In this document: positions 37,311 to 49,959 of the stretch, piece by piece
Layout of the letters: the number at the start of each line of letters is the position of its first letter
Numbering within the stretch: the first letter of the stretch is position 1
Assembly (NCBI GenBank): GCA_030062745.1
Contig: CP099849.1
Location: forward strand, 15,933,307 to 15,997,306
DNA: 64,000 nucleotides
Origin: Capitulum mitella
Lineage: Eukaryota > Arthropoda > Thecostraca > Pollicipedomorpha > Pollicipedidae
Direction: 5' to 3'
The notes under the pieces: generated by a model
Databases searched by the model: none
What the model was told of the DNA's origin: nothing
Seen by the model: the letters and a program-made list of their open reading frames with translations, nothing else
Program-made: the position numbers and the translations under genes

Positions 37311-37535
37311 GCCGCCGCTCCCCCCTGACTCCTGCCTCCCGCGCCGCCGCTCCCCCTGACTCCTGCCTCCCGCGCCGCCGCTCCCCCCTGACTCCTGCCT
37401 CCCGCGCCGCCGCTCCCCCCTGACTCCTGCCTCCCGCGCCGCCGCTCCCCCCTGACTCCTGCCTCCCGCGCCGCCGCTCCCCCTGACTCCTGCCTCCCGC
37501 GCCGCCGCTCCCCCCTGACTCCAGCCTCCTGCGCC
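37311..37535. repeat. 32-33-bp pyrimidine-rich minisatellite
   Basis: About seven units of CTGACTCCTGCCTCCCGCGC followed by CGCCGCTCCCCC, differing mainly in the length of the C run. On the minus strand it reads as an open AA-rich/Gly-rich frame that should not be taken as a protein. Confidence 0.94.
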
Positions 37536-38660
37536 GACGTCCTCGGCGGCCGGCGCCGTGACGCTCCGACCAGCTAGGTGCTCGGCACCGGCCGACGGCG
37601 CCGACCTGCACACCTCGTCAGCTGTTGGCGCCGCCGCCACGTCGCGCCCGCCGCCACCGCGCCGTGTCGGCTGGCGCCGCGCCGTGTCTGTCGGCGTCCG
37701 CTGGCGCCTCTGCGGCCGGTCTCTTGACGCTGACACGGCCGGCGCAGCGTCGGCCGCCGGCCGGGAGCCGCGGACCGTTTGCAGACAGTAACAGCGAGGC
37801 GCGGCCACCGATTACGCCGGCGGCTGGCGGCGATCCACTTTTACCGATCTGACGTGCATTAATGTTCGCACGCACTAGCCTGCAAAGGCCGAGACACGGC
37901 GCCAAGGTCGCCCCGAGGCCCCCCCCCCTCCTGTGACGTGGCCCCCCTCCCTCGTCCGGCCAGCCGCTGCTGATAGCGGCTGCTCGCCACGCTGGGAAAG
38001 GCGAAATGCGAGACTGCGGCGCAGGTCCTGGAGAGTCTGCCTGGGCCCGGAGCAAGCAAGACCTAGTCGGGGCAGGGCCAAGAGGCAAAGGAGATACTGA
38101 CACAGCACGACGCGGCCGAGGCACTTCACGGAAAGGTGACTGGGTGAGCAAGGGTCAAACAGACGGCCGAGCTTCCAGAGACCGGAAGCTTGCGAAAGCC
38201 TTCTCGAGATCGTGACTAGAGTATACGATCCTGACCAACGGTATTCCAATGACAATCCTAGTCCCATACATCGTTCATCTATCGGTAGGATCACAAAGAA
38301 TGAAAAAAATCAAGGTAGTCCCTGGACTGTGCTACCTCCCATTGCTTCTCAACGCGCAATGATAATCTTTACGCGTTTACGACTTCTGATGAGCGCTGAT
38401 GTGAGATTGGTCAACTTAGCGTCCGGGACGGGGAACGACTCAAAGTCACAACTGCTGAATGCTCTGATGATGAATGCGCTGAATGATCTCATATATCCGT
38501 CGAGCTTTATGCAGCCAACGTCGTAACGGACTTCGTTCCTTGCGTGGCCTGTCCTGGCCGGAGAGGGCGTCCCTTCACCGCTCTGAAGCTCCGGGGAACA
38601 GTCCGGGCCAGAGAGCGTGTGTCCGGGCAGAAGGTGCCGGCGCCCGGCCAGCGGCCTCAC

Positions 38661-39060
38661 CTTGGTCGCTGCCTGACAGGGCCGAGCCCGCTGCAGTCGG
38701 CCCTTTAGGTGGGCGTCTTATGCGTGCTGCGCAGGATCGTCTTGTGGCTCATGTCACTGGCGCGGCGCGGCGCGGCGCGGCACCTCACAGTCCGTCCCGG
38801 TCCGGCGGCCGGAACTTCTCGCCTCCGTCGACCGGGCGCCGCTGCCGAGAGCGGCCGGCCGGCGCAGCTCGACTCCGGCCGCCTGTCGGGATCGATGCGC
38901 AGCTGGCCGTCTGCGCCTGCGCCGCAGGCTGCCAGCCGGCCGCCGCACCGACGCGGCAGAAAAACACGGCCTCCTGCCGAGCCGATCGATTCAGGGGCCG
39001 ATATGTGGGTCAGGAGTGGGTCCTGCACACCAGGCCGGCGCCCAGGGTCGCGGGAGCTGG
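38661..39060 (-). promoter_or_regulatory. CpG-rich segment, candidate SLC4 promoter and 5' untranslated exon
   Basis: Very CpG-rich DNA (for example repeated GCGCGGC at 38760-38780) ending, on the minus strand, at a textbook donor CGACCAAG-GTGAGG with GT at 38660. A short 15-codon frame, MSHKTILRSTHKTPT, would be an upstream frame in such an exon. The segment lies about 10 kb before SLC4 exon 1, which has an acceptor just upstream of its ATG. Assignment as the SLC4 promoter is inference from strand, donor quality and CpG content only. Confidence 0.22.
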
Positions 39061-40100
39061 CAGGTGATGGGGTCATCACCCATCTCGGACTCTGCTGCGA
39101 GTTGCTGGTAGGCTCCAGAAAAGGACTTGGCGGCATTACACCTACGCAGACGTCTTTTGGTGCACATTTCTCGCACCGTCCTCGTACCGCGTCCAACTCG
39201 AAGTCGACAGGCTACAATGTTTCCTCCGATTCTGGGGTGCAGGGTACAAATCGCTGCTGTGGCCAACAGCTGACGAGCCGGCCGTGCGATGTCCGGAATG
39301 CTTCGGCCTACTTTGAAAGGTTACGGTGTCGCCGGCTACCCGGTGCGAAGCAGGGCACACCTGTTCCGACGTCGGCAGCTTCACAAACCATCTGCGATGT
39401 CACTTTGTCGCCCGGGAACGGTATTTTATTACGTATTGGAGCCCGACATGAAGTTCGCTCACGTGGACAGCTTCGGCAACGCTGCAAAACCATGTCTAAC
39501 GTGCCGGTCACAGCCACAGCTGTCAGCCGGAAGCCAGCGCGTGACTTCGGCGCCCGCCTCACATCGGCTGGCGGGACTCAGCGACGGGAGATGCCTCAGC
39601 TCACATCTCCGCAACATCGAGACGCCTCCTGCCTCCCTCAGCGCTGCCAGAAACGAAAACCAAATCCGCCAACTATCTTCGACATCTGCGGCCCGACTAC
39701 TCCGACTAACGAGGCCTCGCCGGTACGTAGGTCGGCTCATCTCGTGACTGTCAGGTCGCGGACTGGGCTTCCCGGCTCCGACTGTGGAGAGGAGGCGTCC
39801 CTGGAGCACGCTGCCAGCATAGTCCGCCGCGTGTTCAACAGACGGCTCTTGTGCGGCCTCAGTACGGCTGTATGTGTGCTGTGCCTCCCTGCAGGTTCAA
39901 TGTCAGCAGGACCCCTACACGTACCCTAATTTCACAGCACGACAGCTGCGGTATGTCCACATTGAGGCCTTAAATCTACACACTTCACCACTAAGGCCAA
40001 CCCGGGCGACCAAACACCGACCGGCCGAGCTGGTCCAGCGTGGAGCCAACGGTCCGTCCGGCGTTAACTCAGACGACGCGTGCTACGGTGCATCCGTTCG
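39061..40100. other. GC-rich DNA without a supported gene
   Basis: Covered by long plus-strand open frames, the longest 406 codons from 38709 to 39929. The encoded sequence is Arg/Ser/Pro/Ala rich with no recognisable domain. Probably non-coding. Confidence 0.45.
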
Positions 40101-40101
40101 A

Positions 40102-40462
40102 GATTCTCTGTGGGTTGGCGGTCCGAGGCGGGACGGGACCCTCTGTGAGGTGGCGGTCCTAGGCAGGATGGGATCCGCTGTGAGATGACGGTCCGAGGTT
40201 GGACGACATCCTCTGTGAGATGACGGTCCGAGGCGGAACGGAATCCTCTGTGAGGTGACGGTCCGAGGTTGGGCGGGATCCTCGGTGAGGTGACGGTCAG
40301 AAGCAGGACGGGGTCCTCTGTGAGATGACGGTCCGAGGCAGGACGAGATCCTCTGTGAGATGACGGTCCGAGGCAGGACGAGATCCTCTGTGAGGTAACG
40401 GTCCGAAGCAGGACGAGATCCTCTGTGAGATGACGGTCCGAGGCAGGACGGGATCCTCGGTG
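40102..40462. repeat. 35-bp minisatellite
   Basis: About ten units in exact 35-bp steps; the unit contains CTCTGTGAGATGACGGTCC then GAGGCAGGACGAGATC, with small variants. Confidence 0.94.
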
Positions 40463-41458
40463 AGGCACGGATTACTACTGACTGAGAGGCCGTCTCAGCT
40501 GGATTCAGGTTCGTCGCCAGTTGTAAGCGCAGTTAGCTGTATGGTTCAGCATCCAAGTTAGGTCGTGAAGCTGAACCGTTTGGCAAGATGCCCGTGGGCA
40601 CAAATCCAGCCCCAACCAAGCAAATGGAATGTCTGTGAAACCCCCAAAGATGAATCTTGTGGCGTAAACAACGCATCGCTGAGTCTGCAAGCCTCCAGGC
40701 CGACCTCCAACAGGTTCCAGAACCGAGTCTTCAACGTCGACAGCAGGGGTGCTGCTGTCGACGGTGCGACGCTGCCGTCACCGTCAGACTCGCTACATCG
40801 CTGTGTCGATCGTCGCGAGGAACAGACAACCGTCAGATGGCGTCTGAATGGGGCCGCCTGCGGCATGGTCGTCGGCACCTCTCCCGTCGGATACGCCGCC
40901 GCTTCGGACGCAATTTCCGGCGCCGACGCCCGAGCGACCGACCCGCCACCTATCGGCGCCGACAGCGACGGGCTAAGTATAACCGGAGGCCTGGCACCGT
41001 GCGCCGGCCTCAGCACGACATCGGATCGGCCACATCGGACGTACAATATGCTGCAGGCGGCAGACCGGGCCACGCCGCTAGATCGGGGACCCTACTGAGC
41101 CAGAGCGGGCTGATTTTCCAGCAGCCTGCAAACTTGTTTGGGGACGACGCACGAGCTAAAAACAATGCATCGTTTGTAAGTATATACGATTTTTTGAATG
41201 AACGAATTTGGCCTGTGCCACCCACCTGGCTCCTAACCACGCATACCCAAGAACTGAATCAATAAATGACAATTGCAAATGGCACACAACTGGTATTTTG
41301 CTTTCAGTGATATTTCACGGCACACTGTTATTTGCCATGAGTTTGAAATCACTCATACTGAGACCAAAAGAAGGCGTACCTCAGTGGATCTTGATCCACT
41401 GAGTTTTCAGTACCAAAATAAAATCCTGCTTCATGCCATGAATCATATTGCACTGCAC

Positions 41459-41460
<2 letters not shown>
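40463..41460. other. GC-rich segment then AT-rich DNA, no supported gene
   Basis: About 40.6-41.1 kb is GC-rich with overlapping open frames on both strands and no recognisable domain. The rest is AT-rich. Confidence 0.45.

Positions 41461-41461
<1 letters not shown>

Positions 41462-41517
<56 letters not shown>
41462..41517. repeat. (TA)n microsatellite
   Basis: About 28 uninterrupted TA dinucleotides, directly abutting the left end of the inverted-repeat element at 41518. Confidence 0.97.
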
Positions 41518-41522
<5 letters not shown>

Positions 41523-41545
41523 GTAATAGTGTGTAATGTACAGCA

Positions 41546-41581
<36 letters not shown>

Positions 41582-41693
41582 TAATCATTATATTGCTGTA
41601 CATTACAGCAATAATATAGCAATATATATATTGTATATAGCAATATATATAGGTAATCATTACATTGCTGTACATTACACACTTTTACGGGAT
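41518..41693. mobile_element. 176-bp miniature inverted-repeat element, TA-rich
   Basis: The left end ATCCCGTAATAGTGTGTAAT then GTACAGCAAT is matched by an inverted right end at 41664-41693 (TTTACGGGAT with the same interior), about 30 bp with one mismatch. A second inverted segment, GCTGTACATTACAGC, lies at about 41592-41606, and internal TA runs fill the rest, so the whole element can fold into a long hairpin. No coding capacity. A clear target duplication is hidden by the flanking TA repeat. A TA-target family (Tc1/mariner-like) is plausible but unproven. Confidence 0.75.
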
Positions 41694-42767
41694 GTTTGTT
41701 CTGATCACTAAAATAAACTGGCATGAGCTTGCCGCAAACATGACAAGTGCCGCTGAGACAGCAGTATGTATGTAGATTTTATGTAGATTTGCTACCTCCG
41801 TAATCTGGCAGGTTTGTCTCGTAACGTCCAGAAACCAATGAGATGATGGGTATAACTTCCAAACCATTTAGCTTCGTTACAGGACCCGCTTTAATTATCA
41901 GCCCCGCGCGAACAACGCCAAGCATGCGCCGTGCTGTGCAGCAGCTTCCCAAAACGCATCGCATTGGTGGGTAGGCCGACGTCCGGACTAGTGTCAGCGT
42001 TAGTGTTTACCTCTCCGACTGTGTCAAAAACCAGGTCATTGCAGACATTTCATTGTCTCAGCGCAGCGCTGACACTGGACCCTCCCAGCGGTATCATTTA
42101 CTCTCATCGGGGAGAGCTTTAACTAAAAACTGAACTGTCCTCTCCACGTGCAAGGCGTATAGAACACTGTGACAGCACATCATTATTACACGCACCGGCT
42201 GACAAACGTGTCCGAAGTCCAAAAACCATTTTATAAAAGTTACCCTCTTCATACAGAGTACGCCAACATAGACCCAGCTGTAAACCAAACCAATGAAGGG
42301 GTCTGGATATTGCATGAAGAGTTCCATGTCCTTCTGTAAACCATAGAAGCCAACCACTTTGTTTTCAGAATTACCCTTGCCACTTTTGGGCTACCGACTC
42401 TGCGGTTTTTGCAGATGCGTTGGGATCAACGCGCGAAGCGGCTGTTACTACATCACTGTTTCCATGAAACTGTTCCTTTAATGACCGACTTTTCATTGCA
42501 GACTTCTGCTTTTCGTTTAGGCTTGGAGCTTTTTTCGAAATGCATTCATCGCGGAAGCTCGTCAAACAATTTTTAAAATGTTACGATAAAATATCAATAC
42601 CATAAGTCATGCCTTCGTCTTAATCATTTTGTATGCATTGTCTGTTTTGCAGACCATAGGCTGTAATAATTAACCTTCTTCATTTGAAACAAAATTGCCT
42701 GAACAACGTAAAGATATGTCAATAAGCCTGAAGAACAGAATTCAGTTTCGGCCAATGCCATGTGATT
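41694..42767. other. AT-rich DNA, no confirmed gene
   Basis: A minus-strand open frame near 42094-42357 reads KDMELFMQYPDPFIGLVY with acceptor- and donor-like edges, but matches no family I know. Nothing else seen. Confidence 0.45.
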
Positions 42768-44610
42768 TCCGATATCCGAGAAACAGGTCCTTTCCTGCCT
42801 GTTTTCATACCTGACAAGGCCAGTTTCCGAATATCAGCAATGAGAGGGACTAATCATGTACATATCGACAATGAGATGTCTTTCGTGACCTGAAGCAGTG
42901 AAGGTGGAGTTAGGGTTATCACGCAAATGACAGCCTGGATCCATTAAGAGAGTGAAATTCTAAGGATAAGAAAATCCGGCAATTACAGAGCATGCAAATA
43001 CCCGAACGTCGCAAAAGCTCGAAGGCCCTACGCATTAAACCTTAACGGTTGCCAGGGATCGCAGGCAGTTTGTCGCTACGTCGTTAGGAAATCCAGCACT
43101 AAATGAAAATCAAGCTGGCTCATTAAATGCACGCGAATGAACACTGTATGACAACAAGAAATATGAACCTTTTCCTCTGCATGCCCAGAGAAACCATCGG
43201 CGCCCCAAAACAAACACCTTCAGTGGTAGAAAACGTAAACAAATGTCTCCTTTTCATCGGAACTTCACATAAACCAGGACAACAATGACACCTCGCTCCT
43301 GACGCTAGTGAGAGGTGGAGTCAAGATAATTTACTTACGCCCATCCCACGGTAACTAATACACAGTTGTGCCGATCAGATGTGGATCAAATCGGTTGAAT
43401 TGATCAAACCGACTAAATCACAGCAACCCGCTGTACATTTCCAACACATGCGTTCACCCCGTCTGATTTAGATCACAGACGCCACTAAGACATTTGAAAG
43501 TAAGTTCGGATGGGGATTTTTGTGATCCGGCAGGATACCGGATATGCCGAATCGGGGTGCCCGATATCCGACCGGATATAATGCTTACCTGTTTCTTGTT
43601 TACTATTCTTACTGAAAAAATGTAAAGAAATGAACTAAACTGAAAAAGGAAACGTCTGAAAACCTGGGAAAATATTAAATAAAATGTCGACAGTGTGAAT
43701 CATTTACCCTAGTGCCTCGTTTACTGTGAGGTTTACATGGGTTTCCTTGTAAGAAAATAAATAATCAATAAATACGGAACACAGCAATCATAATGGAACT
43801 TATCATCTGCAGGCAGAGGCATGGGTGCAACCACGGTCCAGAAATTGGGGAATGAGGACAAGCTGGCTGCAATCCACCAAGAAAAGGGGGGGTGGGGGCG
43901 TAACATCGCTTTTTCGGTCGTTGCATACTAACGCACGGTTGAATTTCTTTTGCTGGGTTTCAGAGTTCAACAAACTGTGTCGTCAATGTGGAGTAACTAT
44001 TTCGTACTTTAATAATAAGGGGGACAAATAACCATTTCTGGAAAACTACGCGGGATATTCCCGCCGAATCCCCGCAGAGACTACACCCAGGGGCAAAGGC
44101 TCCAGAATACGCAGAATGCCATTATAGCGCCTTGGCTGGAACTTGAATACCTTGTTCGATAAATATTCTATACGAATACTAAGGTATGTCTCTTGAAGTA
44201 TATTGTCCCTTAATGCATTTGTATCAGAAGACTTGAGAAAGACAAATGTTTGAAAAAAAGAAGATAATACACCACAAAAAAGGCTGCTGAGCACATGCTG
44301 TCTATTGTTTCACAGCTTTGAGCGTGAGTCCCACTCTTGCAACATATGTTTCAACCCTCCCAAACCGAGAAAGAAAAGTGGTGCTCCAGACAGACAATGG
44401 AACTACCAATTACATCGACAATCTAACATAACAAGGCACGTTTTCCCTGAAACGGTTTTATAGGCAAATATTACAACGTCTTGATCGTACACCGGGAGAC
44501 TAAATATCCGACAATATCCAGCCGGATCACAGAAGCATCCGGCCGCACACCGCGTACCGAATAATCTCTAGTATCCGGCTGGATATCTGGCCGGACCGGA
44601 TATCCAGTGC
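42768..44610. mobile_element. Possible degraded hAT-like element with CCGGATATCC-type motifs
   Basis: Dense clusters of GGATATCCGG-like motifs lie at about 43525-43580 and 44505-44605, with a further CCGATATCCGAG at 42775. The right edge ends GGATATCCAGTGCATCCCTA, resembling the ends of hAT-type elements, which often begin TAGGGATGCA and carry subterminal motif clusters. No matching left terminus or transposase frame is visible, so the boundaries are guesses. Confidence 0.3.
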
Positions 44611-47018
44611 ATCCCTAATCAAACCCTTATACTGACACATACTCTGAAATTACTTTAATCACTTACTGGGTAAAAAGGCCATTACGGACTCAGAACACTG
44701 GCATGTTAGCAAGAAATGCAGCCTTCGACAATATCAGAGGAAGTTCGTTTGAAACAAACACCATCCCTCAGAACGGAGACATGAATATTCGACTAGCCTC
44801 GGCCCACGTGGCGCGCAGCCCGGCTGCAGAACGCCAACCGGGCCGCGAGCGGCGAGATACGTACTTTTGGCTGACAGCCGTGTAAGGGCTGAGCAGCCTG
44901 GTTTTCAGGTACGATAATGCGTGCGACATCTTGGCTGCGTTTGGCGTCCGTCCGGTGCTGGCCGCGTCTCCTTCACGTGGTGTGTGCCGGCCGCGGGAAG
45001 GCCGCCACTGACTCGCCCAGATCCGAACAGCCCCCGATGCTAGTTCGGTAACATGCAGTGTGGCGGCGCCAGTGTCGTCGGCGACGTTAATCGACTCGGG
45101 CTGATGCAGCGATCGCGGGAATCCGCAAAACCGCTAACGGACACCGTTGTCGCCTCCGCAGGCAGCCGGCAATGTCTCTACGGCATTTCTTGACAAAAGC
45201 GCCGTTAGCACGATTTCATCTGAAAAGCTTGCCATGCTTGTATCATTTGGCTCAACCCGAGCAGTCTGGCACCTTTACATATGATCTGTTAGGCTACGCT
45301 TTACGCCCCCTCACACCTATATTCAAATGGTGATAGTTTGACGGGAAAATTATTCGAATCCCAGATACATTCTGGTTTTCAAGCACAGTCCCTGTTTTTC
45401 GCATATTCTCGTATCCACGTAAGGTTAACCCCTCGCTGACGTCAAGATTTTCATCTACGCCCTAGACGAGGGGGCAGCCACCTCTTTGCCCATTTTTGTC
45501 GTAATCAAGGTGCAGCAACGAAATGAAAACGACAGCATACTGAGTTTATGATTCAAGCAATACCTAGGTTGACCACTTCAGGTTGCCTGGTGACCGAGTA
45601 CCACGACGTTTTTCGCTTTCATTCTGACGCTCCAACTCGCAAACCATGCTTTTGTAGCGACCTGATTTTAAAAATCACCAGTCGCCGTAGTCAGCTACTT
45701 GCTTGAGGTCAAGTCAGGTCAATTAAAAGTCATCTGCCATTGCCATATATTATTACGCTGGTAAAACCAAAGTCAATACTTGATTACTCGGATAAGTGAT
45801 GCGATCATTGAAAAGAGTAAACATGAGTCATCAATGGCATCAGAACAAAAATAATCCTTAACCCTTCAAAACCCGATATGTCGCCGTATGCATGTCCATA
45901 CAGTCCTGCACCGAAAACTAACTTTGTACTTCGTCGGGCTCCTGAAAAAAAGAAGTCAAAATGTAGCTCAGTTCTGACAAAACAGCTTGCAAGCCCCTGA
46001 AAATGACGTCTTAAGTAGGTAACCTCACACGACGTGGTAATAATTTGGGGGAAAAGATGCGGAAAGTTATAAGATAAAGTAGCCATTGTTAACTTCGGGC
46101 TCGTGACGAGGGCCATTCATCGGCGATACAAGGAACGCGCTACAAAGAGCTGGCTGCCATCCCAATAAAGTTCTTCATAGACTGCCTATGAACGGCTTGC
46201 ATCTTGGATCTACAGTCCTTCTTCATTTGTAAAAAAACAGATATTGCGAAATCATGTCAGTTCCCCGAATTACGACACCATTCTTCAGGGCTTTGAAGTC
46301 GTTTTTCTACATCTGAGCCACATTTTGTTTTCTTTTTCGCGAATCTGACGAGATGGGGGTCAGTTTTCGATGCAGACTTCGGACATATGCCGAACAACAC
46401 TTAAGTTTATGAAACGTTATTGGCCTTTCCGAGGTAATGTGAGATCATTCGCCATTGTACATGACCTTAAAATGACTTTAAACCTGTCAAATGGTATTTT
46501 ACACCCCTGATTTTAATACTGACAACGATTTTAATTCTTACTGACCATTATTTGTCTGTGATAATCAAGCATCATTCTTGGTACTAGCGGTGTAATGAAG
46601 ACTACAGTCGTATCTGGCGTTCCAGTGTTCTGACAGAACTCAGGGGCAAAAAAAAACTGACTACGACGACGGATCAGTTTAAATATCAAGTCGTTTAAAA
46701 CATGGGCTGCAGACCAGAATACTAAAAAAACATTACGAACAATAATTACGAAATAATGCCGTATGCCATAAATAATGTGGCACTCTCTTTTGCCATAAGC
46801 CAAGAAGTTATTAGATGACATCAAAGGCCAGACCACGCAATTTAACGGAAATCAGCCACGAGCTCGCTTTGGTTTCGTAGCTCTATCTTGGTAAGGAGCG
46901 AAATGGGACAGGGTGGTTAAAACCATGGGTTCCGCCACGGGGGAAGGTGTGAACGGGGATGCATGCCCTCCAACCATTCGATTGAGGGGATTATACCCCC
47001 CAATAATTGCCAAATGTA

Positions 47019-47060
<42 letters not shown>

Positions 47061-49290
47061 GCCCGAAAAGCCTATGTTGCATTTCTTGAATAATGCAACA
47101 AAAAACAAATAATTTATTTGGCGTTTTTCCTCCCTGCTGTTGAACCTGGCAGTAACTTACAACTGTACTGCTATTTCAAAAATGACGCAATACGAGGCGG
47201 GCCAAGGAATGGGCATCTGCATACTAGCGTTTGTGCGACGGCTACAAGATCAGGATGAATATGAGATGCCTTTAAAAAGAACACATTCGTATTTTGTGTG
47301 TAATCCAATGTCAACAAATTTACCCTCGCTCGACTGGCAGTCAGCGCCAACCACGCACGACTGAGGGGGAGGGGTGCTCGTGACACGCGGAGCTCGAAAG
47401 TGGTCTCGTCTTTAGTTCTGGGTAATATGTAAGCCATTTACGCCCTATATATGTTTTCTCATAGCTGACTGCATGAAACCGAGAAGAGGCTTGGATTTCA
47501 AGGGCTGTGATTAATAAAGTGTAGGTAAAAACACTAACGAACGGGCTAAAGTTCACAGAAGCCGAGACGTGTCTAATTTCTCAGATTTGTTTGTTTAATA
47601 TATGCGCCGGAATGTTGAGTTAAAGACAGGGCTATTTTCGCGCCGACTGCCAGCGGGAGCCGTAGCCCAGTGCAGTATGAAATTAACGGAACTAATTCAA
47701 GCGCGACTTTATTTTCGCGACATAAGCCTTTCCAGTGATATTTCTTGGTCTTAGTGGTCCTTGTGATGGTTTCTCAGCAAAATTCGGTAGTTATCAATCT
47801 ACACAACTGGCGGGGTTTTATCCGCGAAGGCCTGCTTATTCCCGAAATGTGCATTGTTTGAAACTTTTTGAACTTCTTGATATTAATCGCAACTGCGTGA
47901 ACCAGTTTTGCCATTTTCTAACCGTTCTGAGTAATTCATCGCCAATTTTGACGTCGGTGCATTTTAGTTCATAACAGTTAGTCGTGATCTGACCTTAGGT
48001 CAATGGCTGGAAGTCATTGATACTTTGTCCATTGACGGTAAATGGATGTCTGCATCACTCCACACTAAAAAGGTTATAAAACATTTCATCATGCTCCGAA
48101 AAAACGACGAAATGTTTTAAAAATGGGCTTAACCTTAGATAAGTCACCCAGAAAATTCCCAAAAAATCTGAGACAGTTGATTTGTTACATCTATCAAGTT
48201 CTCTAATCCCTGAAATTTTTATAGTGGTATCATGTTTTCCGAAAAAGTTGCAGGGCGCCAAACGTTTTTGAACATAGGTCCACTTGACCTGATCTAGGTC
48301 AGACACCGACATGACCTGCCCTCAAAACTTTGACACAATGTGTAGAAATAATCAAGCAAAAGGTACACAAAGTTTCGTTGCGCTGCGTTAGTTCGTTCTC
48401 TCGCAATGTTGGAAAAACTCAAGGGGGCGGTCAACCGCCCCCAAAACGTGGGCGGGTTAAAATGCCGTAAAATACGGAAGCTGGTGTTCTGATTTTTTTT
48501 ACCGTTCCCTAAAAATGGAATAAGAAGGCACTGATGGAGCCAAGGGGGCGGGTCCATTCAAGACGCCCGTAACAATGGCACCACAAGTAGCGACGGTGCT
48601 ACCAATCTTGCACAGAACCCCAGTAAACTCGTCATCGCGGTCCAACATTTCTCATTTTTCCAAAACGAAAGCTTAGCCGTCGGAAAAGTTAAGCATAGGG
48701 CGAAAATAAGGTTTAATGGTAGGTGCAGGATAGGTTAGGTTGGTTAGGTAAAGTATTATTACGCCTGGATATGCATTTAAAAGCTGACACAGATGGCATG
48801 TAATTTGGTTAGCGAGTGGCGGCTTTCTCAGCTGTCGTCGGTAACGCCACCGCCAGGTGGCGTTTTCGTTTTACGAGGTGAAGCCAATGCGTATAATACT
48901 GGCTTCGGCGGTCTTGTCTCCTAACAGTTCAATAATTTTAACAGTAACCCTATGTGACATTGCATAGTGAAAATTGGGTTGAAAATTGACGTTTGTCTCA
49001 TCCCGGACTCCAACTATGACAAAGCTGGATGAGATCTCGTTGGGACAGTGTTGGAAAGGGTTAGCAGTTTGGAGCGGACGTTCAAGATCTGGGGATAGCT
49101 CTTGGCGTTCTGTGATGAAATGGAATTCTGCGATGTTCTATCGTTTCCGTTGGACAGATGATGCAGGGCGAATACATGCATGACGTTTATCAAACTCGTC
49201 TCATCTGCAATTTCCGAAATCGGATAGGGAACGGCATGACGTGTCGGTGTAACCTCCGAATCCAGTTATCCTTTGGTGTCGGGTTGGGTC
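44611..49290. other. Intergenic DNA without a supported gene
   Basis: AT-rich, with a GC-rich stretch at about 44.8-45.2 kb, a CRE palindrome at 45437, a TA repeat at 47021-47056 and an inverted AACGCCACC/GGTGGCGTT pair near 48844-48865. Open frames are short and unrecognisable. Confidence 0.55.
47021..47056. repeat. (AT)n microsatellite
   Basis: About 18 AT dinucleotides. Confidence 0.93.
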
Positions 49291-49292
49291 AA

Positions 49293-49500
49293 GCGCCGCG
49301 GTAGCCTGATGGATGAGGAACCGGACAACAGATCCGATGCGTGGCAGATACTGGGTTCGAGACCCAGAACGGTCACCCGTATTTGGTCAGAGACCGAAAG
49401 GATCAGCCATGCACGGGCCGGCCATGTTCTGGAGCTGCACGGCACAGTAAAGCTCCAGTGCCATCTGGTTCGGTGCGTTGGGAAAATCACTCCATATTTA
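49293..49500 (+). mobile_element. Candidate tRNA-derived SINE
   Basis: A box-A-like TAGCCTGATGG at 49302-49312 and a perfect box B, GGTTCGAGACC, at 49354-49364 within the T-arm-like hairpin CTGGGTTCGAGACCCAG are spaced 41 bp apart, as in RNA polymerase III promoters of tRNAs and SINEs. The part between does not fold as a good tRNA, and there is no matching acceptor stem, so a tRNA-derived SINE or tRNA pseudogene is more likely than a working tRNA. The AT-rich repetitive tail around 49500-49570 fits. The 3' end is uncertain. Confidence 0.5.
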
Positions 49501-49959
49501 TTATGTATAAATTCTCGTTGTGATATATAAATGTTATGTTATAAATGCATATATGTTGCATAGTTGTTATATATCAAGTCTGGACCAAGGTCTGCAATGT
49601 ATGATATTAAGACAAAACGTAAGTTACATTGTATCTTTACCGAAATATGAACGCATGTTATCCATGCAATACTGTAAATGACTTGGTGCATGCAAAATAC
49701 AAATCCAATGAGTTATGGCCAAAATTCTGTACTTTTCTAGTTTTCAAGATTGGTTTCTGGGGCCACTGGCGGATTTAAGGGGGGGGGGGACCATCTCGGC
49801 CAAGCCCCCCTAACGCGATTAGGAAGCAAACAGCCATCTGCCCCCCCCCCCAAAAAAAAAACACATGGCTATTACTACACAACCAAAGTTTTCAGTCGCC
49901 GGACACCCGAACCCACGGCTAGCGTCTCCCATCCCCCATTCCCCCTCGGGGAGGGGGGT

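Noticed and set aside
37012-37808. Gly/Arg/Ala-rich open frames on the minus strand
   Set aside because: They translate the 32-33-bp minisatellite and GC-rich flanks, with no domain.
42243-42357. Possible membrane-protein exon reading KDMELFMQYPDPFIGLVY
   Set aside because: It has acceptor- and donor-like edges, but no family match and no neighbouring exon could be found.
45690-45740. A third copy of the TTAA-flanked element
   Set aside because: Only a short AGGTCAAGTCAGGTCA stretch resembles the family; no ends or flanking homology were found.
49293-49370. A working tRNA gene
   Set aside because: Box A- and box B-like motifs are present, but there is no matching acceptor stem or good anticodon arm; a tRNA-derived SINE fits better.
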